A DNA stretch of 64,000 bases from Ruminococcus sp. (GTDB lineage Bacteria; Bacillota; Clostridia; Oscillospirales; Ruminococcaceae). Position 1 is the first letter of the stretch, and every line of letters begins with the position of its first letter. The position numbers and the translations under genes are program-made. Under the pieces are notes generated by a model. It worked only from the letters and a program-made list of their open reading frames with translations. It searched no databases and had not been told where the DNA came from. Below, one piece after another: positions 7,973-17,009 of this stretch. The stretch is taken from assembly GCA_017462565.1 (NCBI GenBank), contig JAFTQW010000063.1, forward strand, positions 62,001 to 126,000. Direction: 5' to 3'.

Positions 7973-9181
7973 ATGAAAAAAATTGGATTTGTGATTCCGT
8001 GGTATGCCGACGGTATTCCCGGAGGAGCGGAAATGGAGCTGCGTGAGGTCGCCGGTCATCTCCACAGCGCAGGAGTCCGGCTTGAAATTCTGACGACCTG
8101 CGTAAAGGAATTTGGCTCCGACTGGAGCGTGAACTACTACAAAGATGGCGACGATTCAACAGCTAACGGCATTACGATAAAGCGTTTCAAGGTGAAAAAA
8201 AGAGATACGGAAGCCTTTGACGCAGTTAATGCCAAGCTTATGAGAAAAGCGCCGGTTTCGCCGGAAGAGGAGGATATTTTCCTCAGCGAAATGGTAAACA
8301 GTCCCGATCTCTACAAGTATATCAGCGAGCATGGCGACGATTATTCGCTGTTTGTTTTTATTCCGTATATGTTCGGAACAACGTATAACGGAGCTAAGAT
8401 TTTTCCCGAAAAATCGGTACTTATCCCCTGCTTTCATGACGAGGGTTACGCTTATATGAAACGTTTTAAGGAGCTTTTTCCCAAAACTGCCGGAATGATC
8501 TTCAATGCACGCCCTGAAGCGGAGCTTGCTCAGCGGCTTTATGGATTTGAGGAAAGCGGCACTAAAACCATTGTTATGGGAATCGGTATGGACACCGGAA
8601 TCATTCCTGATCCGGCGGCTTTCCGTGAAAAATTTAAAATAAATGAACGTTTCATTCTCTATGCCGGAAGAAAGGACGAAGGGAAAAATGTCCACACGCT
8701 TGTAAAATATTACTCAGAGTATATTAAACGTCACGAAACCGATCTCCGACTGGTTCTTATCGGCGGCGGAGAGATCGAACTTCCACCCGCATTGGTCAAG
8801 TCCGGAAGAATAGTTGATCTCGGATTTGTTGACAGGCAGGATAAGTATAACGCTCAGGGCGCTGCGGAATTTCTCTGTCAGCCCTCAATGAACGAGAGCT
8901 TCTCGCTGGTAATAATGGAAAGCTGGCTTTGCGGACGTCCTGTTCTTGTTCATGAGAATTGTCCCGTTACGAGGAATTTCGTCTCGGAATCTAACGGAGG
9001 TCTGTATTTCGGGAATTATTTTGAATTTGAAGGCTGCGCCGACTACATCCTTAATCACAAAAATACAGCGTGGCTAATGGGAAGCAACGGAAAAAATTAC
9101 GTTAAAAAGAATTTCGATTGGGACGTTATTGTCGATAAATACAAGAAATTTTTCAATGAAATTTCAGGAGAGAGCGAATAA
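7973..9181 (+). CDS. GT4-family glycosyltransferase (tandem paralog 1)
   Basis: A 402-residue GT-B enzyme. The N-terminal acceptor half has a glycine-rich GGAEMELREVAGHL segment. The C-terminal half has FILYAGRKDEGKNVHTLVKY and the E-x7-E region NESFSLVIMESWLCGRPVL. AAAGGTG precedes the ATG. It overlaps the next gene by one base. It is clearly paralogous to the gene at 9181-10359: both share the GG(A/S)E N-terminus, the NGI/NGV..KRF/RRF segment, and a near-identical end (GGLY..NYFEFEG..DYI..H). It probably adds a sugar in the same glycan. Confidence 0.9.
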   Translation: MKKIGFVIPWYADGIPGGAEMELREVAGHLHSAGVRLEILTTCVKEFGSDWSVNYYKDGDDSTANGITIKRFKVKKRDTEAFDAVNAKLMRKAPVSPEEEDIFLSEMVNSPDLYKYISEHGDDYSLFVFIPYMFGTTYNGAKIFPEKSVLIPCFHDEGYAYMKRFKELFPKTAGMIFNARPEAELAQRLYGFEESGTKTIVMGIGMDTGIIPDPAAFREKFKINERFILYAGRKDEGKNVHTLVKYYSEYIKRHETDLRLVLIGGGEIELPPALVKSGRIVDLGFVDRQDKYNAQGAAEFLCQPSMNESFSLVIMESWLCGRPVLVHENCPVTRNFVSESNGGLYFGNYFEFEGCADYILNHKNTAWLMGSNGKNYVKKNFDWDVIVDKYKKFFNEISGESE

Positions 9182-10359
9182 TGAAAAAAATTGCACTGGT
9201 GAATCAGCGATATGGTCTTGAAGTAAACGGCGGCTCGGAATATTATACAAGGCTCATCGCCGAACGTCTTACGGATGTATTTCAGGTTGATGTTATTACA
9301 ACAAAGGCTCTGAATTATACAGATTGGAATAATTATTATACGGCTGACGAAGAGGATATAAACGGAGTTCATGTGAGAAGATTCCCTACCGAAAAATGCC
9401 GTGCCGAAGACTTCAACGAATATAACGGCGAGTACCTCTCCAAAATCTCAAACGGTCATTTTTCTGAAGAAGAGGAAAAGATATGGTTCGAGAAGCAAGG
9501 ACCTTTCTGTCCCGCAGCTATTGAGTTTATCAAGGAAAACAGGGATAATTACGATGCATTCATTTTCGTGACGTATCTTTACTACCTTACTGTTATGGGA
9601 ATGCCCGAAGTCGCTGAAAAGTCAGTTTTTATCCCGACGGCTCACGAAGAACCGTTTATTCACTTTAAAACCTTTGAGAAAATCTTCACGCTTCCGAAAG
9701 CCTTTGTATTCCTCACAGACGAAGAAAAAGACCTTGTTCAGAATCTTTTCAACTGCCGTGAGATACCTTGCGAGGTTATGGGCACAGGCGTGGAAATTCC
9801 CTGTGAACCGAACGAAAACGCCTTCCGCAAAAAATTCGGTATAGAGGAAGAATACATTATCTATGTCGGCAGAATCGACGAGGGCAAGGATTGTCCGATG
9901 ATGTTCAAATATTTTATGGAATATAAAAGCCGCCGTCCCGAAAGCAGATTGAAGCTTGTTCTCATGGGCAAGCCCGTATGCAGAATACCGAAGCACGGCG
10001 ATATAATCAGCCTCGGATTCGTCAGTGAAGAGGATAAATTCAGCGGTATTTCAGGTGCGAAAGCGCTGGTACTTCCCTCTAAATTTGAAAGTCTTTCAAT
10101 TTCCGTCCTCGAAGCGATGACGCTTTCCGTTCCGGTTATAGTCAATGGAGTATGCGAGGTTTTGAAAGGTCATTGCGTTAAAAGCAACGGCGGTCTTTAT
10201 TATATGAATTACTTTGAATTCGAGGGTATTCTCGATTATATTTTCTCCCACGATGAAGAGTACGCTCTGCTTTGCAGAAACGCTGAAAAATATATCGAAA
10301 AAAATTACCGCTGGGACGTTATTATGAGAAAATTCAAGGAGGTCATTGAAAGCATATGA
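9181..10359 (+). CDS. GT4-family glycosyltransferase (tandem paralog 2)
   Basis: A 392-residue GT-B enzyme, the tandem duplicate of the preceding gene. It has NGGSEYYTRLIAERL near the N-terminus, YIIYVGRIDEGKDCPMMFKY in the donor domain, and KFESLSISVLEAMTLSVPVI as the E-x7-E region. The start codon overlaps the previous stop (TAATG) and the stop overlaps the next gene by 4 bp (ATGA), so expression is tightly coupled. The N-terminal acceptor half has diverged more than the C-terminal end, consistent with a change of acceptor after duplication. Confidence 0.9.
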   Translation: MKKIALVNQRYGLEVNGGSEYYTRLIAERLTDVFQVDVITTKALNYTDWNNYYTADEEDINGVHVRRFPTEKCRAEDFNEYNGEYLSKISNGHFSEEEEKIWFEKQGPFCPAAIEFIKENRDNYDAFIFVTYLYYLTVMGMPEVAEKSVFIPTAHEEPFIHFKTFEKIFTLPKAFVFLTDEEKDLVQNLFNCREIPCEVMGTGVEIPCEPNENAFRKKFGIEEEYIIYVGRIDEGKDCPMMFKYFMEYKSRRPESRLKLVLMGKPVCRIPKHGDIISLGFVSEEDKFSGISGAKALVLPSKFESLSISVLEAMTLSVPVIVNGVCEVLKGHCVKSNGGLYYMNYFEFEGILDYIFSHDEEYALLCRNAEKYIEKNYRWDVIMRKFKEVIESI

Positions 10360-12503
10360 GCGAGAAAACAAAGAAAAAATTTGCCTTCCCACGCTTTCAG
10401 CTGCAATATATTGTTACTCTTTTGTTTGCCGTACTGATTTTTTATATCAATTTCAGAATTGTCGGAAAGTGCTATAATCCGTTTGTTTACAACGATGAAA
10501 TGGGTTACTGGACTCATGCGTCGGCTATGGCCGGATACGACTGGAGAGGAGTTTCAAATTCTCTTGCATGGTATTCCTTCGGCTACAGCTTTTTGCTTGT
10601 ACCCATTATAAAGCTCTTTGAAAGTTCTGTTGCAATGTACCGTGCGGCTCTGATGTTGAATATAATCATGCAGACGTCGGTATACTTTATGTATATTTAT
10701 ATTCTGAGATTTATATTTCCGAAGCTGAAAAAAACTCAGGCGAGCTTTATTGCGGCAGCGGCAGTTCTTTATACGTCTTATCAGCATAATGCGGGAATTG
10801 CCTTTTCAGAAACTGCGCTTCTTTTTGTAACATCTCTGATTGCTTTCACTATTGTCAGAGTTATAAAAAGACCATCATACCTTAATCTGGGATGCCTCGG
10901 AGCGTTATGTGCGTATATTTTTATGATACATAACAGAACGATCGGCATTGTGGCTTCTGTCGTACTTGTTGTAATAATGGCTGTAATTTTCAAGAAAGTA
11001 AAGATTCGTCATGCAGCAGCATTTATTGCGGTTCTTGCTATCGGATTTGCAGCAAACAGTCTCATTCGTCATCAGCTTGAATCATATCTCTGGATTTCAG
11101 GAAAAGCAGGCGGAAATGATTCCGGAAGCGTTTTCGGCAAAATAAAAATGGCTTTCTCCTCCACTGACGGAATCAAGAGAATGCTTTCGCTTTTTGCCTC
11201 ACAGGCATTTGCCGCATTTGCTGCAACATTCGGAATCGCACTCTTCTCCCTTTGGGCAATTTTAAGAAAACTTATCGGTGAATTGACAAATACAGTGAAA
11301 TCGTTCAAAAAGAAGAAAGGTAATTGCATACTTCCTGAAAACAGCTTTTATATTATCCTTTTTATTTTCTGCTCGTTTATTTCTACATGGATAATAAGCA
11401 GCGTTTTTATGTTTGATTTCGAGAGAATCGATCACGTTATATACACAAGATATTATGATATTGCCATAGGATTTCTCATAATGACCGGCATTTATTATAT
11501 GCTCTGCGCCGATAAAAAAGACTTCCTTTTCATCATGTTCATGCCGGCAGTCATGCTTATCGGAGCAAACAGAGCTTCTGCGCTTATGAACAGCGTAAAA
11601 TTTCCGGTGTTCAGCAGAGTATGCTCACCAGGATTAAGCTGGTATTTCGAGAATTACGACTGCGATTTCTATGCCTACGCAGCAATTTCCCTTACGATTT
11701 TCGGAGTATTGATGCTCATACTGAACATAAAAAAATACAATATCGGTGCATATCTTGCGTCTCTGCTTACCATTATTTTATTTATGAAATATACCGATGA
11801 GGCAAGAGTCGATCTTTTCAATAATCAAAAGGTATACGGCGGCGACCGTGATCTTGTGGAACGAGTTAAGGAAATGCCCCATGATACGCTTTATATTATG
11901 CCGAATGTTGGTACGTTTGCGTCATTTTTACAGTTCATGAATGTGGATGAAAGAATCGAATACGCATACGATATGGAAAATATTTCCGAGAATTCGCTTA
12001 TTTTTGCTGATAAAAGTGATATTATAAATCTGCGAAATTATGAAGTAGTTGATACCTCAGACAGACATATTCTCATAAGAAATAAAATTGTAAATAATAA
12101 TGAAGATTTTAGTCTGCCGCTTTCGTACATGAACACGTTCGATTACAGCTATTATATTGCCGATGAGGATATCATCGAAAGCAATCCGGCAAACAATTAC
12201 GTCTGCTACGGACCGTATCTCAATCTCGAAACCGGAGAGTACACATTCTCTCTTGATATGGATTTTGACAAGTTCAGCGGTGAAAATATAGGATTTGCCG
12301 AAATAAAAAGCAGTTCTGTCAACACGATTTACGACCATATTGAGATCACTGACGATATGATATCAAAAGACGGAAGTCTTGATATAGACCTTAACGCAAA
12401 TGTCGGAGTTTCTATTTCCGATATGGAAATAGTGGTTTTTCTTTATGAACCTGCTGAAATTTCCATGCAGCTTAATTCGATTCAAGTTGATACAAAGGAG
12501 TAA
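10356..12503 (+). CDS. Polytopic GT-C-like membrane glycosyltransferase
   Basis: A 715-residue protein. It has a cytoplasmic basic N-terminus, about 11-13 hydrophobic helices up to residue ~475, then a C-terminal extracytoplasmic beta-rich domain (about 500-715). The first external loop carries an acidic motif (YNDEMGYWTHAS) typical of GT-C enzymes that use polyprenyl-phosphate sugars. The next gene is a GT2 of the type that makes such donors. Together they suggest glycan decoration outside the membrane. The exact GT family was not identified; a purely structural role is possible. Confidence 0.75.
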   Translation: MSEKTKKKFAFPRFQLQYIVTLLFAVLIFYINFRIVGKCYNPFVYNDEMGYWTHASAMAGYDWRGVSNSLAWYSFGYSFLLVPIIKLFESSVAMYRAALMLNIIMQTSVYFMYIYILRFIFPKLKKTQASFIAAAAVLYTSYQHNAGIAFSETALLFVTSLIAFTIVRVIKRPSYLNLGCLGALCAYIFMIHNRTIGIVASVVLVVIMAVIFKKVKIRHAAAFIAVLAIGFAANSLIRHQLESYLWISGKAGGNDSGSVFGKIKMAFSSTDGIKRMLSLFASQAFAAFAATFGIALFSLWAILRKLIGELTNTVKSFKKKKGNCILPENSFYIILFIFCSFISTWIISSVFMFDFERIDHVIYTRYYDIAIGFLIMTGIYYMLCADKKDFLFIMFMPAVMLIGANRASALMNSVKFPVFSRVCSPGLSWYFENYDCDFYAYAAISLTIFGVLMLILNIKKYNIGAYLASLLTIILFMKYTDEARVDLFNNQKVYGGDRDLVERVKEMPHDTLYIMPNVGTFASFLQFMNVDERIEYAYDMENISENSLIFADKSDIINLRNYEVVDTSDRHILIRNKIVNNNEDFSLPLSYMNTFDYSYYIADEDIIESNPANNYVCYGPYLNLETGEYTFSLDMDFDKFSGENIGFAEIKSSSVNTIYDHIEITDDMISKDGSLDIDLNANVGVSISDMEIVVFLYEPAEISMQLNSIQVDTKE

Positions 12504-12508
12504 TTTTT

Positions 12509-13471
12509 ATGAAGCTTATTATTCAGATACCCTGCTATAACGAAGAGGAAACGCTGGAGCTTGCCTATAACGATCTGCCCAGACATATTGACGGAATAGA
12601 TACCATAGAATATCTTATAATCAACGACGGAAGCAAGGATAATACCGTTGCAAAGGCTAAAGAGCTTGGCTTTCACCATATCGTTTCGTTTAAGCAGAAT
12701 AAAGGTCTTGCCAAAGGCTTTATGGCAGGAATCGACGCTTGTCTGCATCTCGGAGCGGATATTATCGTCAATACCGACGCCGATAATCAGTACTGCGGCG
12801 AGGATATTGAAAAGATAGTGCGTCCTATCCTTGATGAAAAGGCGGATATCGTTATCGGCGAACGTCCTATCGACCAGACGGAGCATTTTTCATGGAAGAA
12901 GAAAAAGTTCCAGCATCTCGGAAGCTGGGTAGTACGGGCTGCCTCCGGAACCGATATTCCCGACGCCCCCAGCGGATTCCGTGCATATTCGAGAGAAGCT
13001 GCGCTTCGTCTAAACGTCGTGAACGAATATACTTACACCCTTGAAACAATAATTCAGGCCGGAAATAATAAGATCGCCATGACCTCCGTTCCCATAAGAA
13101 CGAATCCGGAAACACGTCCATCAAGACTTTTCTCCAGTATGTGGCGATATATGAAGCGTTCTTCAACTGTTATAACACGTTCGTTCGTCATGTACAAGCC
13201 TCTGAAATTCTTCATGGCCATCGGCATGATACTGCTTCTTCTCGGAGCTGTTCTCGGGGTAAGATTCCTCATTCTGCTGGGAATGGGCGAGGGAAGCGGA
13301 CATATTCAATCGCTTATTTTAACGGCTATCCTCATTATGATGGGATTCCAGACCGTGACTATCGGTCTGCTCGGAGACACGATAGCAGCAAACAGAAAGC
13401 TTCTTGAGGACGTTCAGTATCGTGTGAGAAAAATGGAATGCGGAGAAAAGAGAGAGAATGAAGAAAAATAA
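12509..13471 (+). CDS. GT2 glycosyltransferase with two C-terminal TM helices (polyprenyl-phosphate sugar synthase, GtrB/DPMS-like)
   Basis: A 320-residue protein. The GT-A domain (about 1-215) has IQIPCYNEEETL, NDGSKDN and the DxD-type NTDADNQY. It is followed by two transmembrane spans (about 233-258 and 268-293) and a basic tail. GtrB-type enzymes transfer a sugar from a nucleotide donor to polyprenyl phosphate on the cytoplasmic face. The pairing with the upstream GT-C-like protein fits the Gtr-type donor/transferase scheme. It overlaps the next gene by 14 bp. The identity of the sugar is unknown. Confidence 0.88.
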   Translation: MKLIIQIPCYNEEETLELAYNDLPRHIDGIDTIEYLIINDGSKDNTVAKAKELGFHHIVSFKQNKGLAKGFMAGIDACLHLGADIIVNTDADNQYCGEDIEKIVRPILDEKADIVIGERPIDQTEHFSWKKKKFQHLGSWVVRAASGTDIPDAPSGFRAYSREAALRLNVVNEYTYTLETIIQAGNNKIAMTSVPIRTNPETRPSRLFSSMWRYMKRSSTVITRSFVMYKPLKFFMAIGMILLLLGAVLGVRFLILLGMGEGSGHIQSLILTAILIMMGFQTVTIGLLGDTIAANRKLLEDVQYRVRKMECGEKRENEEK

Positions 13472-14612
13472 CAAAAAAAGAATCGTTATGATAGGTCCTG
13501 TATATCCTTTTAAAGGCGGTATTTCGCACTATACAGGCGCTATGTCGAAAAATCTTGCAAAGGATTTCGAGGTTTTTACAGTTTCATATAAAATGCAGTA
13601 TCCGAAAATTCTTTTCAAAAGCGAGCAGAAGGATTTCGATAACGATACGCTTAAAATCCACGATACGAAATACCTTATCAACACGGCTAACCCTTTTAAC
13701 TGGATAAATTCTGCAAGAAAGATAAAAAAGCTCAAACCCGATTATATCATAATGCAGTGGTGGCATCCATATTTTTCACCGTGCTACACCGGTTTATCCA
13801 TGCTTACAAGGAAGATACCTAAGATTTTCGTCTGCCATAACGTTTTCCCCCACGAGCGTTTTCCGCTGGACAAATTTCTTACCAGAACAGTTCTCAAAAA
13901 AGGAAAAGCCTATATAACTCATTCTGCTATGGACGCAGAGGACTTAAAGAGTATCGTTGCAGCTCCAAACTACGAAACGACGGTACTTCCGGTTCATAAC
14001 TCCTTTAAGATGAAAAATCTCACAAAGTCTCAGGCAAGATTGGCGGCGGATGTTCCCGAAGATAAAAAAATCCTGCTGTTTTTCGGATTCGTCAGGGAAT
14101 ATAAAGGACTCCGTCATATTATAAACGCAATGCCGGAAATAGTTAAATACGACAGCAATATCCGTCTTATGATAGTGGGCGAATTCCGAAGCGACAAGGA
14201 GAACTATCTTGAACAGATAAAAAAACTGAACGTTGGGAATAATATAGATATTGTTGACGGCTATATTCCCGATAGCGGAATCGAGAAGTATTTCGCCGCA
14301 TCTGACTTAATAGTCCTGCCCTATGAATCGGCAACTCAGAGCGGTATAGTCCAGATAGCATACGGCTTTGAAAAGCCTGTTATAGCGACCAATGTGGGCG
14401 GTCTACCGGAGGTTATCGCCGACGGAAAAACCGGATATATAGTCGAACCGAAAAATCCGAAGGCTCTCGCTGAAGCCGTTATCCGCTTCTTTGACGAAAA
14501 TAAATCAGAAGAATTTACCGAAAATGTCCGCAAAGAGGCTTACCGCTATTCGTGGGACAGAATGAACGAGGCAGTTGTCAGACTTACGGAGAAAATTGAT
14601 AATGAAAAGTAA
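13458..14612 (+). CDS. GT4-family glycosyltransferase
   Basis: A 384-residue GT-B enzyme. The glycine-rich N-terminus is VMIGPVYPFKGGISHYTGAM, a middle segment is IIMQWWHPYFSP, and the donor domain has ILLFFGFVREYKGLRHIINA and LIVLPYESATQSGIVQIA, followed by GGLPEVIADGKTG. The last segments are typical of GT4 members. It overlaps both neighbours (14 bp upstream, 11 bp downstream), so it belongs to the coupled end of the operon. Probably a further chain-assembly enzyme; specificity unknown. Confidence 0.9.
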   Translation: MKKNNKKRIVMIGPVYPFKGGISHYTGAMSKNLAKDFEVFTVSYKMQYPKILFKSEQKDFDNDTLKIHDTKYLINTANPFNWINSARKIKKLKPDYIIMQWWHPYFSPCYTGLSMLTRKIPKIFVCHNVFPHERFPLDKFLTRTVLKKGKAYITHSAMDAEDLKSIVAAPNYETTVLPVHNSFKMKNLTKSQARLAADVPEDKKILLFFGFVREYKGLRHIINAMPEIVKYDSNIRLMIVGEFRSDKENYLEQIKKLNVGNNIDIVDGYIPDSGIEKYFAASDLIVLPYESATQSGIVQIAYGFEKPVIATNVGGLPEVIADGKTGYIVEPKNPKALAEAVIRFFDENKSEEFTENVRKEAYRYSWDRMNEAVVRLTEKIDNEK

Positions 14613-15546
14613 ACCTAATTTAAAGAAACTCCTGAAGCTTGCCGGCAATCTTATCGTTATAGCTGCGCTTGCGTTCGTGGTAAAAAAAATAATGGGAATG
14701 GACGTTAAGCTCTCGGATTTCAAGTCCGGAGCTGTAATGAGTTCATTTGCCATAAGTCTTATTGTTCAGGCAGCTCTTATCGTTATAGCGAGCTTTCCGT
14801 GGCTTGTGTTCACTCAGTCGCTTTCGGGGAAAAAAATCCCCTACTCTGCGGCAATGCCGGTGTATACTAAGTCCAATATCTTCAAATACCTCCCCGGAAA
14901 TGTTTTTCAGTATGTCGGAAGAAATCAGCTTGCGCTCGATATGAGCATAAGTCACGTTGACGTTGCCTGCGCCACGATCCTTGACGTTCTTTTCTGCGTA
15001 TTCTGGACCGGAGTTATTTCGGTTATTCTGCTTGGCGGAAAAATTTCCGAGCTTCTTGGTAAATACGGAAAAAATATTCTCATAATCGGAGCTGCGGGAA
15101 TCGTTCTCGTTATTGTCCTGATAGTATTTATACGACTGAAATTCAGGGATAAGCTGAAAGAGTATCTTTCACGCTATTCCAAAGCCTTTGAAAAAGAAAA
15201 CAGAGCAAAGCTTTTTCAGGGAATTTTCTATTATCTTGCTCATAATGCAGTTTCGGCAGCAATGTATTTTGCCTGCTTAAGGCTTATCATAGGAAATTCA
15301 GCATCGTTTCGTGAGCTTGCCGCTCTGACGGGAGCTTTTATGTTTGCATGGATAATCGGATTTGTAACTCCCGGCGCTCCCGGGGGAATCGGTATCCGTG
15401 AGGGAGTTATGCTGTTTGTCTGCGGAAACGAGTTTCAGGACAGAGTGATTCTGTTTGTACTCGTAATGAGAATAGCTTCCATTCTTGCCGATGTTGCGGC
15501 ATTTATCATTGGACGGATATATAATAAAGCAAAAAATAATTGCTGA
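14602..15546 (+). CDS. Flippase-like membrane protein (lysylphosphatidylglycerol synthase TM / UPF0104 family)
   Basis: A 314-residue polytopic protein with about 7-8 membrane spans. It has the family's KSNIFKYLPGNVFQYVGR segment and a late GFVTPGAPGGIGIREG motif, both typical of the LPG_synthase_TM family that includes MprF's flippase half. No soluble aminoacyltransferase domain is present. The ATG at 14602 is preferred (GGAG 10 bp upstream) over the in-frame TTG at 14575. As the last gene of the glycan operon it may translocate a lipid-linked sugar; that role is inference. Transcription ends at the terminator at 15716-15749. Confidence 0.82.
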   Translation: MKSKPNLKKLLKLAGNLIVIAALAFVVKKIMGMDVKLSDFKSGAVMSSFAISLIVQAALIVIASFPWLVFTQSLSGKKIPYSAAMPVYTKSNIFKYLPGNVFQYVGRNQLALDMSISHVDVACATILDVLFCVFWTGVISVILLGGKISELLGKYGKNILIIGAAGIVLVIVLIVFIRLKFRDKLKEYLSRYSKAFEKENRAKLFQGIFYYLAHNAVSAAMYFACLRLIIGNSASFRELAALTGAFMFAWIIGFVTPGAPGGIGIREGVMLFVCGNEFQDRVILFVLVMRIASILADVAAFIIGRIYNKAKNNC

Positions 15547-15551
15547 ATTAG

Positions 15552-15712
15552 AGCGTGTTCACATAAAAATGTAATGCACGTCTTTTCGGCAAATTTTGAC
15601 GACTACTGCGTTGAAAAAGTTCACCATACGACAAATATGCTTTCACTTTTTCGCCTTGTATTCGCCAAAATTATGCTCAAAAATCCGCACATTCATTTTA
15701 TGTGAACACGCT
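15552..15712. repeat. Palindromic element, family 1 copy B
   Basis: A 161 bp element with a perfect 17 bp terminal inverted repeat (15552-15568 / 15696-15712). Its core matches copies A and C (TCTTTTCGGCAAATTTT, CTGCGTTG, CACCATACGACA, GCCTTG, AAAATTATGCTC). Flanking the apical hairpin it pairs GAAAAAGT with ACTTTTTC where copy A pairs AAAAAGC with GCTTTTT, a compensatory change. It lies between two convergent operons, next to their shared terminator. Confidence 0.8.
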
Positions 15713-15715
15713 TTA

Positions 15716-15749
15716 AAAATGGCGAACCGTAATTGGTTCGCCATTTTTT
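15716..15749. terminator. Bidirectional terminator between the glycan operon and the activase operon
   Basis: AAAATGGCGAACC (15716-15728) pairs with GGTTCGCCATTTT (15735-15747) around a 6 nt loop, with T-runs on both strands. It serves the convergent genes ending at 15546 (+) and 15766 (-). Confidence 0.85.
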
Positions 15750-15765
15750 GTATACAAACGAGAAT

Positions 15766-16995
15766 TTATTTTCTTGCATTAGCAAGCATAAGTTTGATAC
15801 GATTCTCCTGATTAACTCTCGTTGCTCCGGGATCGTAATCAATTGCGACAATATTTGCGTTCGGATTATCTGCCTTTATAGCTCTCGACATTCCCTTTGC
15901 AACAATATGATTAGGAAGACATCCAAATGGCTGTGTACAGATGATATTCTCCACTCCTGACTTAGCCAGAGCCGCCATTTCGGCAGGAATCAGCCATCCC
16001 TCGCCCATTACAACACCCTGATTAATATACTTATCAGCAAGACTTCTCAGGTATTCAAAATCGTGAAGCGGCTCAAAATCGCCCTGTTCCTTCATAATTC
16101 TGATAAGCTCCTTCTGTTTGGAATAAATCAGCTTATACCCCAATTTAAAGAGCCTTGAAGACTTGGTTTGGTGGTCGTAGATCTTCGCATCGTTAAAAGT
16201 TCCGGCAGCACAATACATAACAAATTCAAGAAGCGACGGCACAACCGGTTCGCATCCCTCTGAAATCAGGAAGTCCTCAAGATGATTATTTGCAAGCGGA
16301 CTATACTTAACGTATATTTCGCCGACTATCCCGACTTTTATTTTTTTCTCATCGGTGAGCGGAATTGCTCCGAAATCATTGAGAATATCACGGTAAACTC
16401 TATTCGTTTTCAGATAAAGACTGCTTCCCTTTCGGAAAATGTTTCCGAGTCTGTTCTGCCATTTATCGAGAACCTTCTTGGATTCGCCCTTATTCGCCTC
16501 ATATGCTCTGCACTTATTATAACAGGTCATCAGCAGATCTCCGTAAAGTACGGCATACAGCAGTTTCAGGAACATTTTCGGAGTAATTTTAAATGCGCTG
16601 TCCTTTTCAAGTCCGCTGAAATTCAGTGATACGACAGGCACTTGCGGATAGTTTTTGTCAACAGCCTTGCGGAGCAGATGAATGTAATTCGACGCACGGC
16701 AGCCTCCTCCGGTCTGAGTAATAAGCAGAGCCGTTTTATCCGGATCATATTTTCCGCTGTTCAGAGCGTCCATGAACTGTCCGATAACGAGCAGAGCCGG
16801 ATAACAGGCATCGTTGTGAACATTTTTCAGTCCCTCGTCAACAACCGCACGGGAATCATTTTGCAGAAGCTCCATTTTATATCCCTCTGCTTCAAAAATA
16901 GAAATAAGAAGCTTAAAATGAATCGGCAGCATATCGGGTACGAGAATAGTATGAGTTTTTATCATATCCTCGGTAAATTTTGCGTATTCCGGCAT
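15766..16995 (-). CDS. 2-hydroxyacyl-CoA dehydratase-like / activase-associated protein
   Basis: A 409-residue soluble protein with clustered cysteines: HNDACYPALLVIGQFMDAL, QTGGGCRASNY, TCYNKCRAYE and CTQPFGCLPNH. This matches the C-terminal part of the large clostridial 'CoA-substrate-specific enzyme activase' proteins, where a DUF2229/HgdB-like unit follows two activase domains. Here it is a separate gene that starts 14 bp after the activase stop. The cysteines probably bind an Fe-S cluster. No acyl-CoA dehydratase alpha/beta genes or fermentation genes are nearby, so the substrate is unknown. Confidence 0.8.
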   Translation of the reverse strand: MPEYAKFTEDMIKTHTILVPDMLPIHFKLLISIFEAEGYKMELLQNDSRAVVDEGLKNVHNDACYPALLVIGQFMDALNSGKYDPDKTALLITQTGGGCRASNYIHLLRKAVDKNYPQVPVVSLNFSGLEKDSAFKITPKMFLKLLYAVLYGDLLMTCYNKCRAYEANKGESKKVLDKWQNRLGNIFRKGSSLYLKTNRVYRDILNDFGAIPLTDEKKIKVGIVGEIYVKYSPLANNHLEDFLISEGCEPVVPSLLEFVMYCAAGTFNDAKIYDHQTKSSRLFKLGYKLIYSKQKELIRIMKEQGDFEPLHDFEYLRSLADKYINQGVVMGEGWLIPAEMAALAKSGVENIICTQPFGCLPNHIVAKGMSRAIKADNPNANIVAIDYDPGATRVNQENRIKLMLANARK

Positions 16996-17009
16996 AAAGC
17001 ACCTCCAAA

